A stretch of DNA of 46,886 bases from Candidatus Rifleibacteriota bacterium (GTDB lineage: Bacteria; Muiribacteriota; Ozemobacteria; Ozemobacterales; Ozemobacteraceae): contig JADFYG010000050.1 of NCBI GenBank assembly GCA_015233155.1, positions 1-46,886 on the forward strand. The letters are read 5' to 3'. The first letter of the stretch is position 1. Every line of letters starts with the position of its first letter. Position numbers and translations under genes: made by a program. A model generated the notes under the pieces. The model ran no database searches. It was not told the origin of the DNA and saw only the letters and a list, made by a program, of their open reading frames with translations. This document shows positions 33,868 through 42,332 of this stretch, one piece after another.

Positions 33868-35262
33868 CTAGTCAGACCGCTTAACGCCAATAATCTGCCT
33901 GGCCGGGTCAAATCGGGGGATCACCATCTTTATGGCGCTTTCAAGGGTTGCCCGATCAACATACTTCAGCACAAAAATGCGCTCTTCCTGCCGTTTGTTG
34001 ACGCCGGAGATATCAAGCACTTCAATCAGCCGAGCGACTTCATTCAGCTTGATTCGCGAAGCCGTGACGATAAGCGAATTTGATCGATCGTCAACCTGGA
34101 CATTCCATAGACTGGAGGGCATCGTCGGGGAGACTCCGCTTTCCACAGGCGCGTAAGAGACAGGCGAAGGAGTTGGTGCAAACACCGGAGCAGCAGGAGA
34201 CGCCGATGACTCAGCAGAAAGTGGAGAATTTGTGGAGGAATTCAGCTCCGAAGTCGCAGATCTCGATACGGCGGGGGCCTGCAATGCGGGTGACGGCGTC
34301 GAGGCAGCACCCATCTGATTGGTGGCTCCCTGCCTGAGACAGTTTTCCACAATAGGAAGAATATCGGCAGCTAAAGCATTTTTCAGAAAAAACGCGCGGG
34401 CTTCAATGGGCTCTTCGCCGCGTCGGAATATCCAGAGAACTCCATCAACCACATCATAGGAATAGCTGTTTGTACGAAGAATGCTGTCAAGAGCAATACC
34501 AACTGGAATATTCTCAAAATTAACAGTTGTTTGACCTCTGATCTGATTACGGCTGACCATATTCAATCCGGCTTTGTTGGCCAGAAGTCGGACTATATCG
34601 GAAATCTCCACGTCCTGAAAATTCAAGGTCACTTTTTCCTGGGAAATATTTTTCAAAGGATTGGGCTCGAAAGGCGTTAAATTGATAGTCTTGGCTGGTT
34701 TGTCATTGGTCGGATCCGGGACTGTTGATATGGCGGGAATCAAGGCCTTCGAAGAGATATAGGGACTCGGGGTAACCGATGGCGGAGTAAACGTGGGCTT
34801 CTTCGCAGCCTGGGTGGGAGTCTGCTGATACACAAGTTTTGATGTTTCAACCTGTTGTATTTCGGCCCGTTGAAGAACGCTTGGTTTGACGACCGCCGCC
34901 TCAACCTGTTTGGAAGGCTGCAAATACTGATTGATCTGAGCGAGCAAGCGCGAAACAGCATACGTGTTTCCCTCGGCCTCCAGAAAGGCGATCAATTCCT
35001 TGCCTGCGGCAGCGATTCTCTCGGGAAGTTCTCCCGCAGGGATGGGGGTTTTGGCTTCTTTTTGAATAGCAATGGCTTTGTTCACATCGCCCTTCAGCTG
35101 GTATTTGACCGTAAGCTGATCCATGATTTTGCGGTAAAACCGCCAGGCATCCATGTCCGGGGTACTGGCGAACCCACTTGGAATGACCAAAAGTAGAAAG
35201 GCAACGACTAAGATGCACGGATTGAATGGATGGACGAATTTATTTTCTGACATAAACGACAA
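33868..35262 (-). CDS. Separate STN/N-domain half of the secretin
   Basis: An exported protein of about 464 residues. After a signal peptide (ILVVAFLLLVIPSGFAS) and a Pro/Thr-rich linker with helical N-terminus comes an STN/N0-type domain (VTLNFQDVEISDIVRLLANKAGLNMV and ENIPVGIALDSILRTNSYSY). An N1-like domain follows, interrupted by a long Ala/Pro/Ser-rich insert. The end reads VDDRSNSLIVTASRIKLNEVARLIEVLD, again secretin N-type. There is no secretin pore domain. TTG 35262 is preferred because AAGGAG lies six bases upstream; ATG 35253 and ATG 35277 are alternatives. It would form the periplasmic vestibule that docks to PilP, with the pore supplied by the next gene. Confidence 0.85.
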   Translation of the reverse strand: MSFMSENKFVHPFNPCILVVAFLLLVIPSGFASTPDMDAWRFYRKIMDQLTVKYQLKGDVNKAIAIQKEAKTPIPAGELPERIAAAGKELIAFLEAEGNTYAVSRLLAQINQYLQPSKQVEAAVVKPSVLQRAEIQQVETSKLVYQQTPTQAAKKPTFTPPSVTPSPYISSKALIPAISTVPDPTNDKPAKTINLTPFEPNPLKNISQEKVTLNFQDVEISDIVRLLANKAGLNMVSRNQIRGQTTVNFENIPVGIALDSILRTNSYSYDVVDGVLWIFRRGEEPIEARAFFLKNALAADILPIVENCLRQGATNQMGAASTPSPALQAPAVSRSATSELNSSTNSPLSAESSASPAAPVFAPTPSPVSYAPVESGVSPTMPSSLWNVQVDDRSNSLIVTASRIKLNEVARLIEVLDISGVNKRQEERIFVLKYVDRATLESAIKMVIPRFDPARQIIGVKRSD

Positions 35263-35812
35263 CGTTCTCTCCTTCATAGATCAGGGTGACACTGTTTGCG
35301 GAAATTTTTTTCACCAGGAATCCATCAATTTCATCACCCTCCCTCAATATTTTGCCTCCCAGGATGGCGGTGCCTTTTTTGTCGGCCCCGATCATTACTC
35401 CCTTCAAGCTCGGCGGGCTTTTGCCAATTTTTGAGGTCTGGGTAGCATTTGTCGATATCGTAGTGGAATTTAAGGGACTAGTTTTAGTTGCAGCCTGCCC
35501 TTTTGGACTGACTGGGTGGAAAATATCACGGATGTCATTCCAAACATTTTTGTCATTGGCATCAGCACCTTTGCCGTCTGATCCCTTGTTTTCCTCAATC
35601 ACCGGAGCGCTTCCACTTCCAATGTGAAAGGTCTCTTCAGCCTGTCCGGAAATGGGAAGAATAAGATACATAGACAACAATATTAGTGAAAACGTATTGA
35701 ATTTTATATCTGGTGCGATGCTTTTCGCGCCTAGGTCAAATTGTCCGGCCTGAAATAAACAAATCTCATTTTGCTTTCGTATAACTTCCATGGAGTTTGG
35801 TATTGAGTGCAT
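35240..35812 (-). CDS. PilP/GspC-like periplasmic linker protein
   Basis: A 190-residue protein with a long N-terminus, a hydrophobic segment near residues 40-57 (FNTFSLILLSMYLILPISG) and a Ser/Thr/Asn-rich linker. The C-terminal small beta domain (SLKGVMIGADKKGTAILGGKILREGDEIDGFLVKKI) has the pattern of the PilP and GspC homology region. It would link the inner-membrane PilMNO complex to the secretin N-domains. GGGGGG eight bases before the ATG at 35812 supports the start, and the pilO stop is one base away. The downstream gene overlaps its end. Confidence 0.8.
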   Translation of the reverse strand: MHSIPNSMEVIRKQNEICLFQAGQFDLGAKSIAPDIKFNTFSLILLSMYLILPISGQAEETFHIGSGSAPVIEENKGSDGKGADANDKNVWNDIRDIFHPVSPKGQAATKTSPLNSTTISTNATQTSKIGKSPPSLKGVMIGADKKGTAILGGKILREGDEIDGFLVKKISANSVTLIYEGENVVVYVRK

Positions 35813-35813
35813 G

Positions 35814-36392
35814 TTAATTCCCCCCATAGATATACGTTTTGGCATCCATGAGAACGATCAGCGAACTTTTTGGATCGATGTGTGCTTCGGCTGTTTTTAG
35901 ATCCAGACCGGAAATTTCGATCAATAAAGGAATCTTTTCCAACCCATCAAGATATTCGCCTAACGATTTGAAGGAGGTATTAAAGGCAATGCTGACTTGC
36001 ATTTCTTCGTAGTTAACACTGTCCGTCCCTATCTTCCCGTCACTGGTTGTGATGTTGACATTTTTGGGGGTTGGACCCGAAGGTTTATATGAATCAATTT
36101 TCAGCCCTTGGTTGATTGCAAAGGTGGTGACCTGATCCAGAAGCTCACCGGCCTGGCTTTTTTGCGGAAATCGCCTGGACCGTTGGGCAATTGAGATCTG
36201 CAATTTTTCGATATCGGTTTTCACCGTAGCAATTTTCGCCTGAGCGGCTTCGGCAATGCCGATGTCGTTTTCCAGGGCAGCAATGGCAGCGATTTGGCTG
36301 TGGATGACATCAAGTCGGGCGGGCCTGTATTGCGTATAGTCAATGAAAATAATGGCACATATCAACACAATGATGATGACTGTATTTCTCAT
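35814..36392 (-). CDS. pilO: PilO-like alignment protein
   Basis: A 192-residue bitopic protein with one N-terminal membrane helix (VIIIVLICAIIFIDY), a coiled coil (about 30-75) and a C-terminal ferredoxin-like domain with NYEEMQVSIAFNTSFKSLGEYLDGLEKIPLLIEI, the hallmark of PilO. It pairs with PilN to form the periplasmic alignment complex. The ATG overlaps the stop of the PilM-PilN gene (ATGA). Length is typical of the family. Confidence 0.9.
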   Translation of the reverse strand: MRNTVIIIVLICAIIFIDYTQYRPARLDVIHSQIAAIAALENDIGIAEAAQAKIATVKTDIEKLQISIAQRSRRFPQKSQAGELLDQVTTFAINQGLKIDSYKPSGPTPKNVNITTSDGKIGTDSVNYEEMQVSIAFNTSFKSLGEYLDGLEKIPLLIEISGLDLKTAEAHIDPKSSLIVLMDAKTYIYGGN

Positions 36393-38131
36393 TTGTTTTC
36401 GACCGCCTGACAGATACTGCAGGTGAAATCAAAATTAATCAGTTCATTTTTTCCCATTTTCGTTCTTGCGGTAGAGCCCAGTTTGATGTTGTAGAAAATC
36501 TTCGAATCCTCAAGCCGTTGGAGAAAACGGGCCAGAATAGGTAACGAAGATGACGTTCCGGAAAAGTCTATTTCCTGGAATGTGGGCTTGCCATCAGAAA
36601 TATTGGAGTCTGCGACAGGAGCAGTTTTTAAGCTGGAAAAACTGATCTCGTCAGGTAGTAACCGGGCAAGTTGAAGCAGGGCTTTTGACCAGAAAATCCG
36701 GCGATTCAAAACATTTTTTATGAAGGTATCGCGAATTTCCAGTTCCCTTTTGGTTTTAAGCAAGAGATCATACTGCTCTTTAAATGGTCTGGTTTTTTCC
36801 AATTCAGTGGCCAGACGTGCCTGATTCTTTGTCAGTTTTTCGATCATCCCGGTCTCTGGATAAAACCAGCCAAAATCATAGATCAGCGGCAGGAGTATTA
36901 CGATCAGAAGCACAAGGGCGCTGATGTAATATTCTTTAGCTATTATTTTCAGTTCTTTGACATGGTCGGCCTTGGTAAAGGCTGCGAGATTCATGGTCGC
37001 CTTGTCATTCTTCATCGCACAAAGCGCGGCTCCCATTGCGGGAACGAAGTAGTTGGACACATCGTAGGCGGGCTCATGGACAGAGGAATCCATGGGAGAA
37101 AATTGAATCTTCATTAGGGGAGAAAACTGATGCACCTGGCAGCTTCCTAAGAGGCCTGAATCAAGCAAGTTCCAGAGACCGCGAAAAATGGCCGCACCGC
37201 CGGAAACAAAGACATGGGCCACTTCCTGTCTGGTCTGCCCCTTGAAATAATCAAACGTCAGCCGAAGCTTCTGCGACATACGCTCAATCTCTTTGCGTAT
37301 AATATCTGAAGTTTGAATTTCCATGGACTGGGGCGAAAACTCTTCGACTTCAGTGACGTTCCTAATGCCTGTGGATTTCCTGTATTTGACAGGCATTGTA
37401 TTATCAAATGCTGGGTCGTCAACGTCTGTTGTGTAGATTTTGACCAAAGACTGGGTAATTTCGTCCCCGGTCGCGGGAAAGATTCTTCCCAGCCGAATGA
37501 CGTCTCTGTCACAAACGACGACCTGATTTGAGGTTGCGCCAAAGTTCAGGAGAGCCACCAGGAACGGAGTTTCACCATTCAATGGGAACTGGTCAGAAAA
37601 ATTGGCAACAAAGCATTCGCGCATGGCAATGCAAAACGGATAGAGACCAACCAACTTGAGTTGAGCTTTCTTTAACAGAGCCTCCTGTTCTTTGATGAAG
37701 CGCAGCGGGAAGGTGGCGTGCAGAATATGCATGGTGAGACTGTTTTCAAATTTGCTTTCGCCAAGAAAGTGGAACATCTGCCCGTGCATATCACCCCCTT
37801 CAATCGGTGGCGGAGCAGAAGCGGCCATTTCGTTTTCAAGCACTCTTTCCAGCGTTGCTCTTGACATAGCAGGCTTGTCAATGAACTTGAGAACAATGTT
37901 CTTGTCGCTGCTGACCAGGGCTACGTGGTTCGTTTTATTCCCAAAGACCCTCTTGATTTCAGCGAGACCTGAAAGAATGTTTTCGGAGGCAGGTGGCTTC
38001 CCAATCTGAAACTGGAAGATGTGAAAACCAAGACAGTAAACACTGTCCCCCTTGCGTTCCAGCAAACACGCTTTGATAGCGGTATTGCCAATATCTATCC
38101 CAATAACAAGTTTTATGCCATCGTATCTCAA
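36389..38131 (-). CDS. PilM-PilN fusion (GspL-like)
   Basis: A 580-residue protein joining two pilus components that are usually separate. Residues 1 to about 380 are the actin-like cytoplasmic PilM (VIGIDIGNTAIKACLLE phosphate loop, ALLNFGATSNQVVVCD, and FVSGGAAIFRGL as the adenosine motif). A membrane helix (ISALVLLIVILLPLIYDFGW) follows at about 402-422, then a coiled coil and a PilN ferredoxin-like domain (LARLLPDEISFSSL ... LPILARFLQRLEDSK). This domain order equals that of GspL. It starts at TTG 38131, with GAGGA about five bases upstream; no ATG fits. It is the first gene of the operon. Confidence 0.9.
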   Translation of the reverse strand: MRYDGIKLVIGIDIGNTAIKACLLERKGDSVYCLGFHIFQFQIGKPPASENILSGLAEIKRVFGNKTNHVALVSSDKNIVLKFIDKPAMSRATLERVLENEMAASAPPPIEGGDMHGQMFHFLGESKFENSLTMHILHATFPLRFIKEQEALLKKAQLKLVGLYPFCIAMRECFVANFSDQFPLNGETPFLVALLNFGATSNQVVVCDRDVIRLGRIFPATGDEITQSLVKIYTTDVDDPAFDNTMPVKYRKSTGIRNVTEVEEFSPQSMEIQTSDIIRKEIERMSQKLRLTFDYFKGQTRQEVAHVFVSGGAAIFRGLWNLLDSGLLGSCQVHQFSPLMKIQFSPMDSSVHEPAYDVSNYFVPAMGAALCAMKNDKATMNLAAFTKADHVKELKIIAKEYYISALVLLIVILLPLIYDFGWFYPETGMIEKLTKNQARLATELEKTRPFKEQYDLLLKTKRELEIRDTFIKNVLNRRIFWSKALLQLARLLPDEISFSSLKTAPVADSNISDGKPTFQEIDFSGTSSSLPILARFLQRLEDSKIFYNIKLGSTARTKMGKNELINFDFTCSICQAVENK

Positions 38132-38232
38132 ATTATCCTCACAATAAAAACAATATCACATTTTTGGAATCAGGTCTATGATTTCCCTTCCCCAGGGGGT
38201 AAACGCATAATTTTATCAGTCTCTATGCGCTT

Positions 38233-38248
38233 CACGGATTATTCCGTG
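38233..38248. promoter_or_regulatory. Short inverted repeat
   Basis: CACGGA and TCCGTG (38233-38238, 38243-38248) are perfect 6-bp arms with a 4-base loop, about 100 bases upstream of the pilus-operon start. It could be an RNA hairpin in the leader or an operator. Confidence 0.35.
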
Positions 38249-38281
38249 GCTCTCCTGCCGAGTTTGTGATAATGCCATTCT

Positions 38282-38360
38282 GTCATTTCGACCGAATTGA
38301 GAACTCCCATGTATAAACATGGCTACTCCTTTTGAGATCTCTCCATTCGGTCGCGATGAC
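38282..38360. repeat. Miniature inverted-repeat (MITE/REP-like) element
   Basis: A 79-base element bounded by GTCATTTCGACCGAAT (38282-38297) and ATTCGGTCGCGATGAC (38345-38360), inverted repeats matching at 14 of 16 positions. Inside is a second hairpin, CCATG/CATGG around TATAAA. Similar termini with GTCATTTCGA and GAGATCTCTC are common in dispersed repeats of many bacterial genomes. It encodes nothing convincing. Confidence 0.75.
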
Positions 38361-38465
38361 AATGAAAACAACATAAAGCAAGAGAAAACAAATACTGAGA
38401 GCAAAAAGAAGTGTGCGTTTGACCTGTTTTTTTCTTATTGTTGAAGAAGAAGTGGCCTCGCTCAA
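38283..38465 (-). CDS. Doubtful small membrane protein running into the repeat element
   Basis: A 60-codon frame starting at TTG 38465. Its first 37 residues read like a real small membrane protein: polar start, Lys-rich KKQVKRT, then a helix LLFALSICFLLLYVVFIVI. The rest lies inside the miniature element and looks artificial. It could be a gene truncated by insertion of the element. It could equally be chance. Confidence 0.2.
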   Translation of the reverse strand: MSEATSSSTIRKKQVKRTLLFALSICFLLLYVVFIVIATEWRDLKRSSHVYTWEFSIRSK

Positions 38466-38570
38466 TATGTTCGCCTTAAAAAACTGCCGAACGCCAGGCT
38501 TTCATATGATCGCGGTGGGAAAACATAAGCAAATATATGACCCCGGGGACCACGCGCATCCCTCTTGTTT

Positions 38571-38585
38571 TAGAAGTAATTATCA
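38571..38585 (+). promoter_or_regulatory. Weak Fur/PerR-like half-site
   Basis: TAGAAGTAATTATCA has one good ATTATCA half and a poor opposite half, about 180 bases before the catalase ATG. Catalase genes are often controlled by Fur-family regulators (PerR), so it is recorded as a candidate only. Confidence 0.25.
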
Positions 38586-38763
38586 TTTATCATGGTCCTA
38601 TAGAGCTTCATCATGAGGATTTATTTTGGAGGCAATCATCCATGGAAAAGTAACAAATGGTCCTTTTCTTGCGCCCACTGTGATCCATCAGACCGAGAAC
38701 AGCTTGCGGCGTGGGCATGCGCCCATGATATCCGCTAATCAAAACGAGTCAGGAGGATTGAAC

Positions 38764-40224
38764 ATGAAAGACGAGAAGAAAAAATTGACCACCAACGCGG
38801 GAGCTCCGGTGCCGGACAACCAGAACATAATGACCGCTGGCCAACGCGGGCCGGCACTTTTACAGGATGTCTGGTTTCTGGAAAAACTGGCCCATTTTGA
38901 TCGGGAGGTGATCCCCGAGCGCCGGATGCATGCCAAGGGCTCCGGCGCCTATGGCACGTTTACCCTCACACATGATATCACCAAATACACGAAAGCCGCG
39001 ATATTTTCCAGGGTCGGAAAGAAGACCGATCTATTCGTGCGGTTCTCCACCGTTGCCGGTGAACGTGGAGCTGCTGACGCTGAGCGCGACATTCGCGGCT
39101 TCGCCATCAAATTTTACACTGAGGAAGGTAACTGGGACCTGGTGGGCAACAACACACCGGTCTTTTTTATGCGCGACCCTCTGAAGTTCCCTGACCTCAA
39201 CCACGCGGTCAAACGTGATCCGAGGACCAACCTGCGCAGCGCCCGCAACAACTGGGACTTCTGGTCCTCCCTCCCGGAAGCCCTTCATCAGATCACCATC
39301 ACAATGAGTGACCGCGGCATTCCGGCTTCTTATCGACACATGCATGGGTTTGGCAGTCACACCTTCAGCTTCATCAATGCAAGGAACGAGCGGCATTGGG
39401 TCAAGTTCCACCTGGTTTGCCAACAGGGAATCAAGAATCTGACCGACGAGGAAGCGGCAGCCATCATTGCCAGGGACCGTGAAAGCCACCAACGTGATCT
39501 CTTCGACAGCATCGAAAAGGGTGACTTCCCGCGCTGGAAGATGTTCATCCAGATCATGTCCGAAAGAGATGCTGCGAAGAGTCCATACAACCCGTTCGAT
39601 CTGACCAAGGTCTGGTATCACAAAGATTACCCATTGTTCGAGGTCGGCGTCATTGAACTGAATGGGAATCCGGAAAACTATTTCGCCGAGGTCGAGCAGG
39701 CGGCGTTTAATCCGGCCAATATCATTCCCGGGATCGGGTTTTCACCAGACAAAATGCTCCAGGGCCGCCTGTTTTCATATGGTGACGCCCAACGGTATCG
39801 GCTCGGAGTCAACCATCACCTGATTCCGGTAAACAAGGCCCGCTGCCCGTTCCACAGCTATCATCGCGATGGCGTTATGCGAGTGGACGGAAATCATGGC
39901 GGTACCCTCGGCTATGAACCAAACAGCTCTGGCGAATGGCAGCAACAGCAGAATTTCGCCGAACCGCCTCTCAGACTGGAAGGTGCGGCCGACCACTGGA
40001 ATCACCGGACCGACGATGATTATTATACCCAGCCGCGTCTACTGTTCCAACTCATGAGCCCGACCCAACAGAAGGTTCTTTTCGCCAATACCGCCCGTGC
40101 CCTGGGCGATGCGCCGAAAGAAATAAAGCTTCGACATATCGACAACTGTCTCAAGGCCGATCCCAATTACGGTAAGGGCGTTGCTGAAGCCCTGGGCATC
40201 ACGGTGAGAGAAACCCATAAATAA
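38764..40224 (+). CDS. katA: Monofunctional heme catalase (small-subunit, clade 3 type)
   Basis: A 486-residue catalase that disproportionates hydrogen peroxide in the cytoplasm. The catalytic His is H56 in RRMHAKGSGAYG. The catalytic Asn is N129 in DLVGNNTPVFFMRD. The proximal heme Tyr lies in RLFSYGDAQRYRLG. The length fits the small-subunit class without the C-terminal flavodoxin-like domain of large catalases. The ATG at 38764 follows AGGAGG (38751-38756) at seven bases, so an in-frame TTG at 38626 is not needed. It stands alone, with a strong stem-loop after it. Its presence suggests exposure to oxygen. Confidence 0.97.
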   Translation: MKDEKKKLTTNAGAPVPDNQNIMTAGQRGPALLQDVWFLEKLAHFDREVIPERRMHAKGSGAYGTFTLTHDITKYTKAAIFSRVGKKTDLFVRFSTVAGERGAADAERDIRGFAIKFYTEEGNWDLVGNNTPVFFMRDPLKFPDLNHAVKRDPRTNLRSARNNWDFWSSLPEALHQITITMSDRGIPASYRHMHGFGSHTFSFINARNERHWVKFHLVCQQGIKNLTDEEAAAIIARDRESHQRDLFDSIEKGDFPRWKMFIQIMSERDAAKSPYNPFDLTKVWYHKDYPLFEVGVIELNGNPENYFAEVEQAAFNPANIIPGIGFSPDKMLQGRLFSYGDAQRYRLGVNHHLIPVNKARCPFHSYHRDGVMRVDGNHGGTLGYEPNSSGEWQQQQNFAEPPLRLEGAADHWNHRTDDDYYTQPRLLFQLMSPTQQKVLFANTARALGDAPKEIKLRHIDNCLKADPNYGKGVAEALGITVRETHK

Positions 40225-40232
40225 CTGTAAAA

Positions 40233-40270
40233 CAGGTCAGCGCCCAGCTGTACCATTGGGCGCTGACCTG
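40233..40270. terminator. Bidirectional stem-loop between katA and the kinase gene
   Basis: CAGGTCAGCGCCCA (40233-40246) and TGGGCGCTGACCTG (40257-40270) form a perfect 14-bp stem with a 10-base loop. The T-run follows the stem on the minus strand (TTTTACAG), so it is a typical terminator for the kinase gene and probably also ends katA transcripts. Confidence 0.9.
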
Positions 40271-40343
40271 AAGAAACCCTTCATGCATGCAGGATTTAGC
40301 AAAAAAAGGTCCGGGAATAGTTGGGTGAACCGATAACTATCAA

Positions 40344-42332
40344 CTATCGAAGGTGGTCGGAAAGGGCGCTTCGGACACTGGCTGAAAGTGCCTTTCGATC
40401 AAAAGGTTTCTGGAGAAAAACGACTCCCTTTTCCAGAATTCCGTCCCGGGCAATAATATCTGACGTGTATCCAGAAATAAATAAGCACCTGAGGCCAGGG
40501 AAGAGCGACCGTAATTGTATCGCCAAATCGCGCCCACTCAAACCCGGCATGAGCACATCAGTAATGAGAAGTCGGATTTTGCCGGAATGCATCCGGAATA
40601 AAGTAAGGGCCTTCTCAGGGGTCGCCGCTTCCAGCACGATATATTTTTCCCGTTCGAGCATCAGTCTGGTTGTTTCGCGCAGGGCTTCGTCATCCTCTAC
40701 GAGCAAGACAACTTCCTCTTCTTTCTGAACAGGCCTGGGATCTTTTTTCGAAGGCGCTTGCTCCAGCGGACCTTCGTATCTGGGCAAAAAAACCGTAAAC
40801 CATGTTCCTCTGCCTGGCTTGCTGACGACCTCGATGAAACCATTGTTTTGCCGGACAGCACCATAGACCATGGCCAGTCCAAGGCCGGTTCCTTTGTTGA
40901 TATCCTTGGTCGTAAAAAACGGTTCGAAGATATGGGCAAGCGTTTCCTCGCTCATACCACATCCATCATCGCTGACGATGAGCATTACATAATCGCCTGG
41001 AACAGAGTCAGGATGATCGGCACAGAATTTTTCGTCCAGAGTCTTGTTTCCAGTTTCGATGACAAGATTTCCAACACCTGAGATTGCATCTCGGGAATTT
41101 ATACAGAGATTTGTCAGAATCTGGCTGAGTTGGGACGGATCTAATTTAATATTCCAGAGATTCGACCCCGGCTTCCACTCGAGGACAATATTTTCACCTA
41201 GAAGGGGCCTCAGCATCAAAAGATCACTGGCCACGGTTTCGTTCAGGGCCAGCACTTTGGGAGCTACAGCTTGTTTTCGCGCAAAAGCCAGTAACTGACG
41301 AGTAAGATCAGCCGAGTGTCTGGCTGCCTTACAAATTTCTTCAAGGTCGGCATGGATCAGATGGGTCTGGTTCAAGTGGGTCAGAGCCATCTCTGCCCGA
41401 CCCAGGATCACGCACAGCATGTTGTTGAAATCATGGGCCACACCACCCGCCAACCTGCCAACGGACTCCATTTTCTGAGCCTGCGCCAGCTGCAGCTGCA
41501 ACTCTTCCCTCTCCGCTTCAGCCTTCTTGCGTTCTGAAATGTCTCTGGCAATGGCAAGAATGAGCCTTGGTTCCTGGTCCTGGAACACTCCCAGGCTGAC
41601 TTCCACCGGGAAAGTTGAACCATCTTTTCGCCGATGTCGACCTTCTGCTACGATGCGTACACCGTTTGCCGCTCTGTCGGCAATGTTTTTAAGCTGTTCT
41701 GGAGAAATACCCGTTTCAAAATCGGAAAGTTTTAGCTGCAGGATTTCTTTGTGGGTAAAATTGAGACTTCGGCAGGCTTGCCGGTTGACATCAACAACAT
41801 TACCTTCCAGATCATGAATGAAGAAGGCGTCGGAGGCCAGCTCAAAAAGCTTCTGGAAATGCTCTCTAGCCGCTTGAAGTTTGGAGGTCCGTTCCATTAC
41901 TATTTCTTCCAGATGGCGCTGCATCCGGCTCATTGACAAATGAGTCTGAACTCTGGCGAGTATCTCCCTGGATTGAAAGGGCTTGGTAATATAGTCAACC
42001 CCTCCCACTTCAAACCCTTTTACTTTGCTTTCCTCATCCCTGATGCCGCTAATGAAAATCACCGGGATATGAACCGACAAGGGATCAGCCTTCAGAAGCC
42101 GGCAGAACTCATAACCGTCCATATCAGGCATTTTAACATCCAGGAGAATAAGGTCGGGGGGATCAATGCTAACGGATTTGAAAGCATATCTTCCGTTATC
42201 TGAGGCCCTGACCGTAAAGCCATTGGCTATTAAAATTTTTGCCAATAACTTCAGGTTGTCAGGGTTGTCATCGACCAGCAGGATACTGCCTGTGATGTTG
42301 TCCATGGCCATAGCCAATTCTTTATCTTTCAC
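40344..42332 (-). CDS. Hybrid histidine kinase REC-PAS-HK-REC
   Basis: A 662-residue soluble kinase. An N-terminal receiver (about 16-130) has VDDNPDN, the phosphoacceptor Asp in LILLDVKMPDMDG and Lys in ITKPF. A PAS domain lies at about 150-275 (HDLEGNVVDVNRQACRSL). The dimerisation helix has GGVAHDFNNMLC, and the ATPase domain has LTNLCINSRDA, SDDGCGMS and GTGLGLAMVYG. A second receiver lies at about 540-655 (VEDDEALRE, LLITDVLMPGLSG, LQKPFD). GTG 42332 has AGGA five bases upstream and overlaps the end of the preceding kinase gene by 11 bases, so the two are co-expressed. With a receiver at each end, it can take phosphate from the upstream kinase or pass it on. Confidence 0.92.
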   Translation of the reverse strand: MKDKELAMAMDNITGSILLVDDNPDNLKLLAKILIANGFTVRASDNGRYAFKSVSIDPPDLILLDVKMPDMDGYEFCRLLKADPLSVHIPVIFISGIRDEESKVKGFEVGGVDYITKPFQSREILARVQTHLSMSRMQRHLEEIVMERTSKLQAAREHFQKLFELASDAFFIHDLEGNVVDVNRQACRSLNFTHKEILQLKLSDFETGISPEQLKNIADRAANGVRIVAEGRHRRKDGSTFPVEVSLGVFQDQEPRLILAIARDISERKKAEAEREELQLQLAQAQKMESVGRLAGGVAHDFNNMLCVILGRAEMALTHLNQTHLIHADLEEICKAARHSADLTRQLLAFARKQAVAPKVLALNETVASDLLMLRPLLGENIVLEWKPGSNLWNIKLDPSQLSQILTNLCINSRDAISGVGNLVIETGNKTLDEKFCADHPDSVPGDYVMLIVSDDGCGMSEETLAHIFEPFFTTKDINKGTGLGLAMVYGAVRQNNGFIEVVSKPGRGTWFTVFLPRYEGPLEQAPSKKDPRPVQKEEEVVLLVEDDEALRETTRLMLEREKYIVLEAATPEKALTLFRMHSGKIRLLITDVLMPGLSGRDLAIQLRSLFPGLRCLFISGYTSDIIARDGILEKGVVFLQKPFDRKALSASVRSALSDHLR

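Larger units (their letters stand above)
38132..38625. other. Region between the pilus operon and the catalase gene
   Basis: No confident gene. It contains the inverted repeat CACGGA/TCCGTG (38233-38248), a miniature inverted-repeat element (38282-38360), a doubtful small membrane-protein frame (38283-38465 on the minus strand) and a Fur/PerR-like half-site (38571-38585). It must hold the divergent promoters of the pilus operon and the catalase gene; I cannot place them with confidence. Confidence 0.6.

Noticed and set aside
32816..35277. Secretin split caused only by a frameshift
   Set aside because: The second protein has its own signal peptide and ribosome binding site, which a frameshift would not create.
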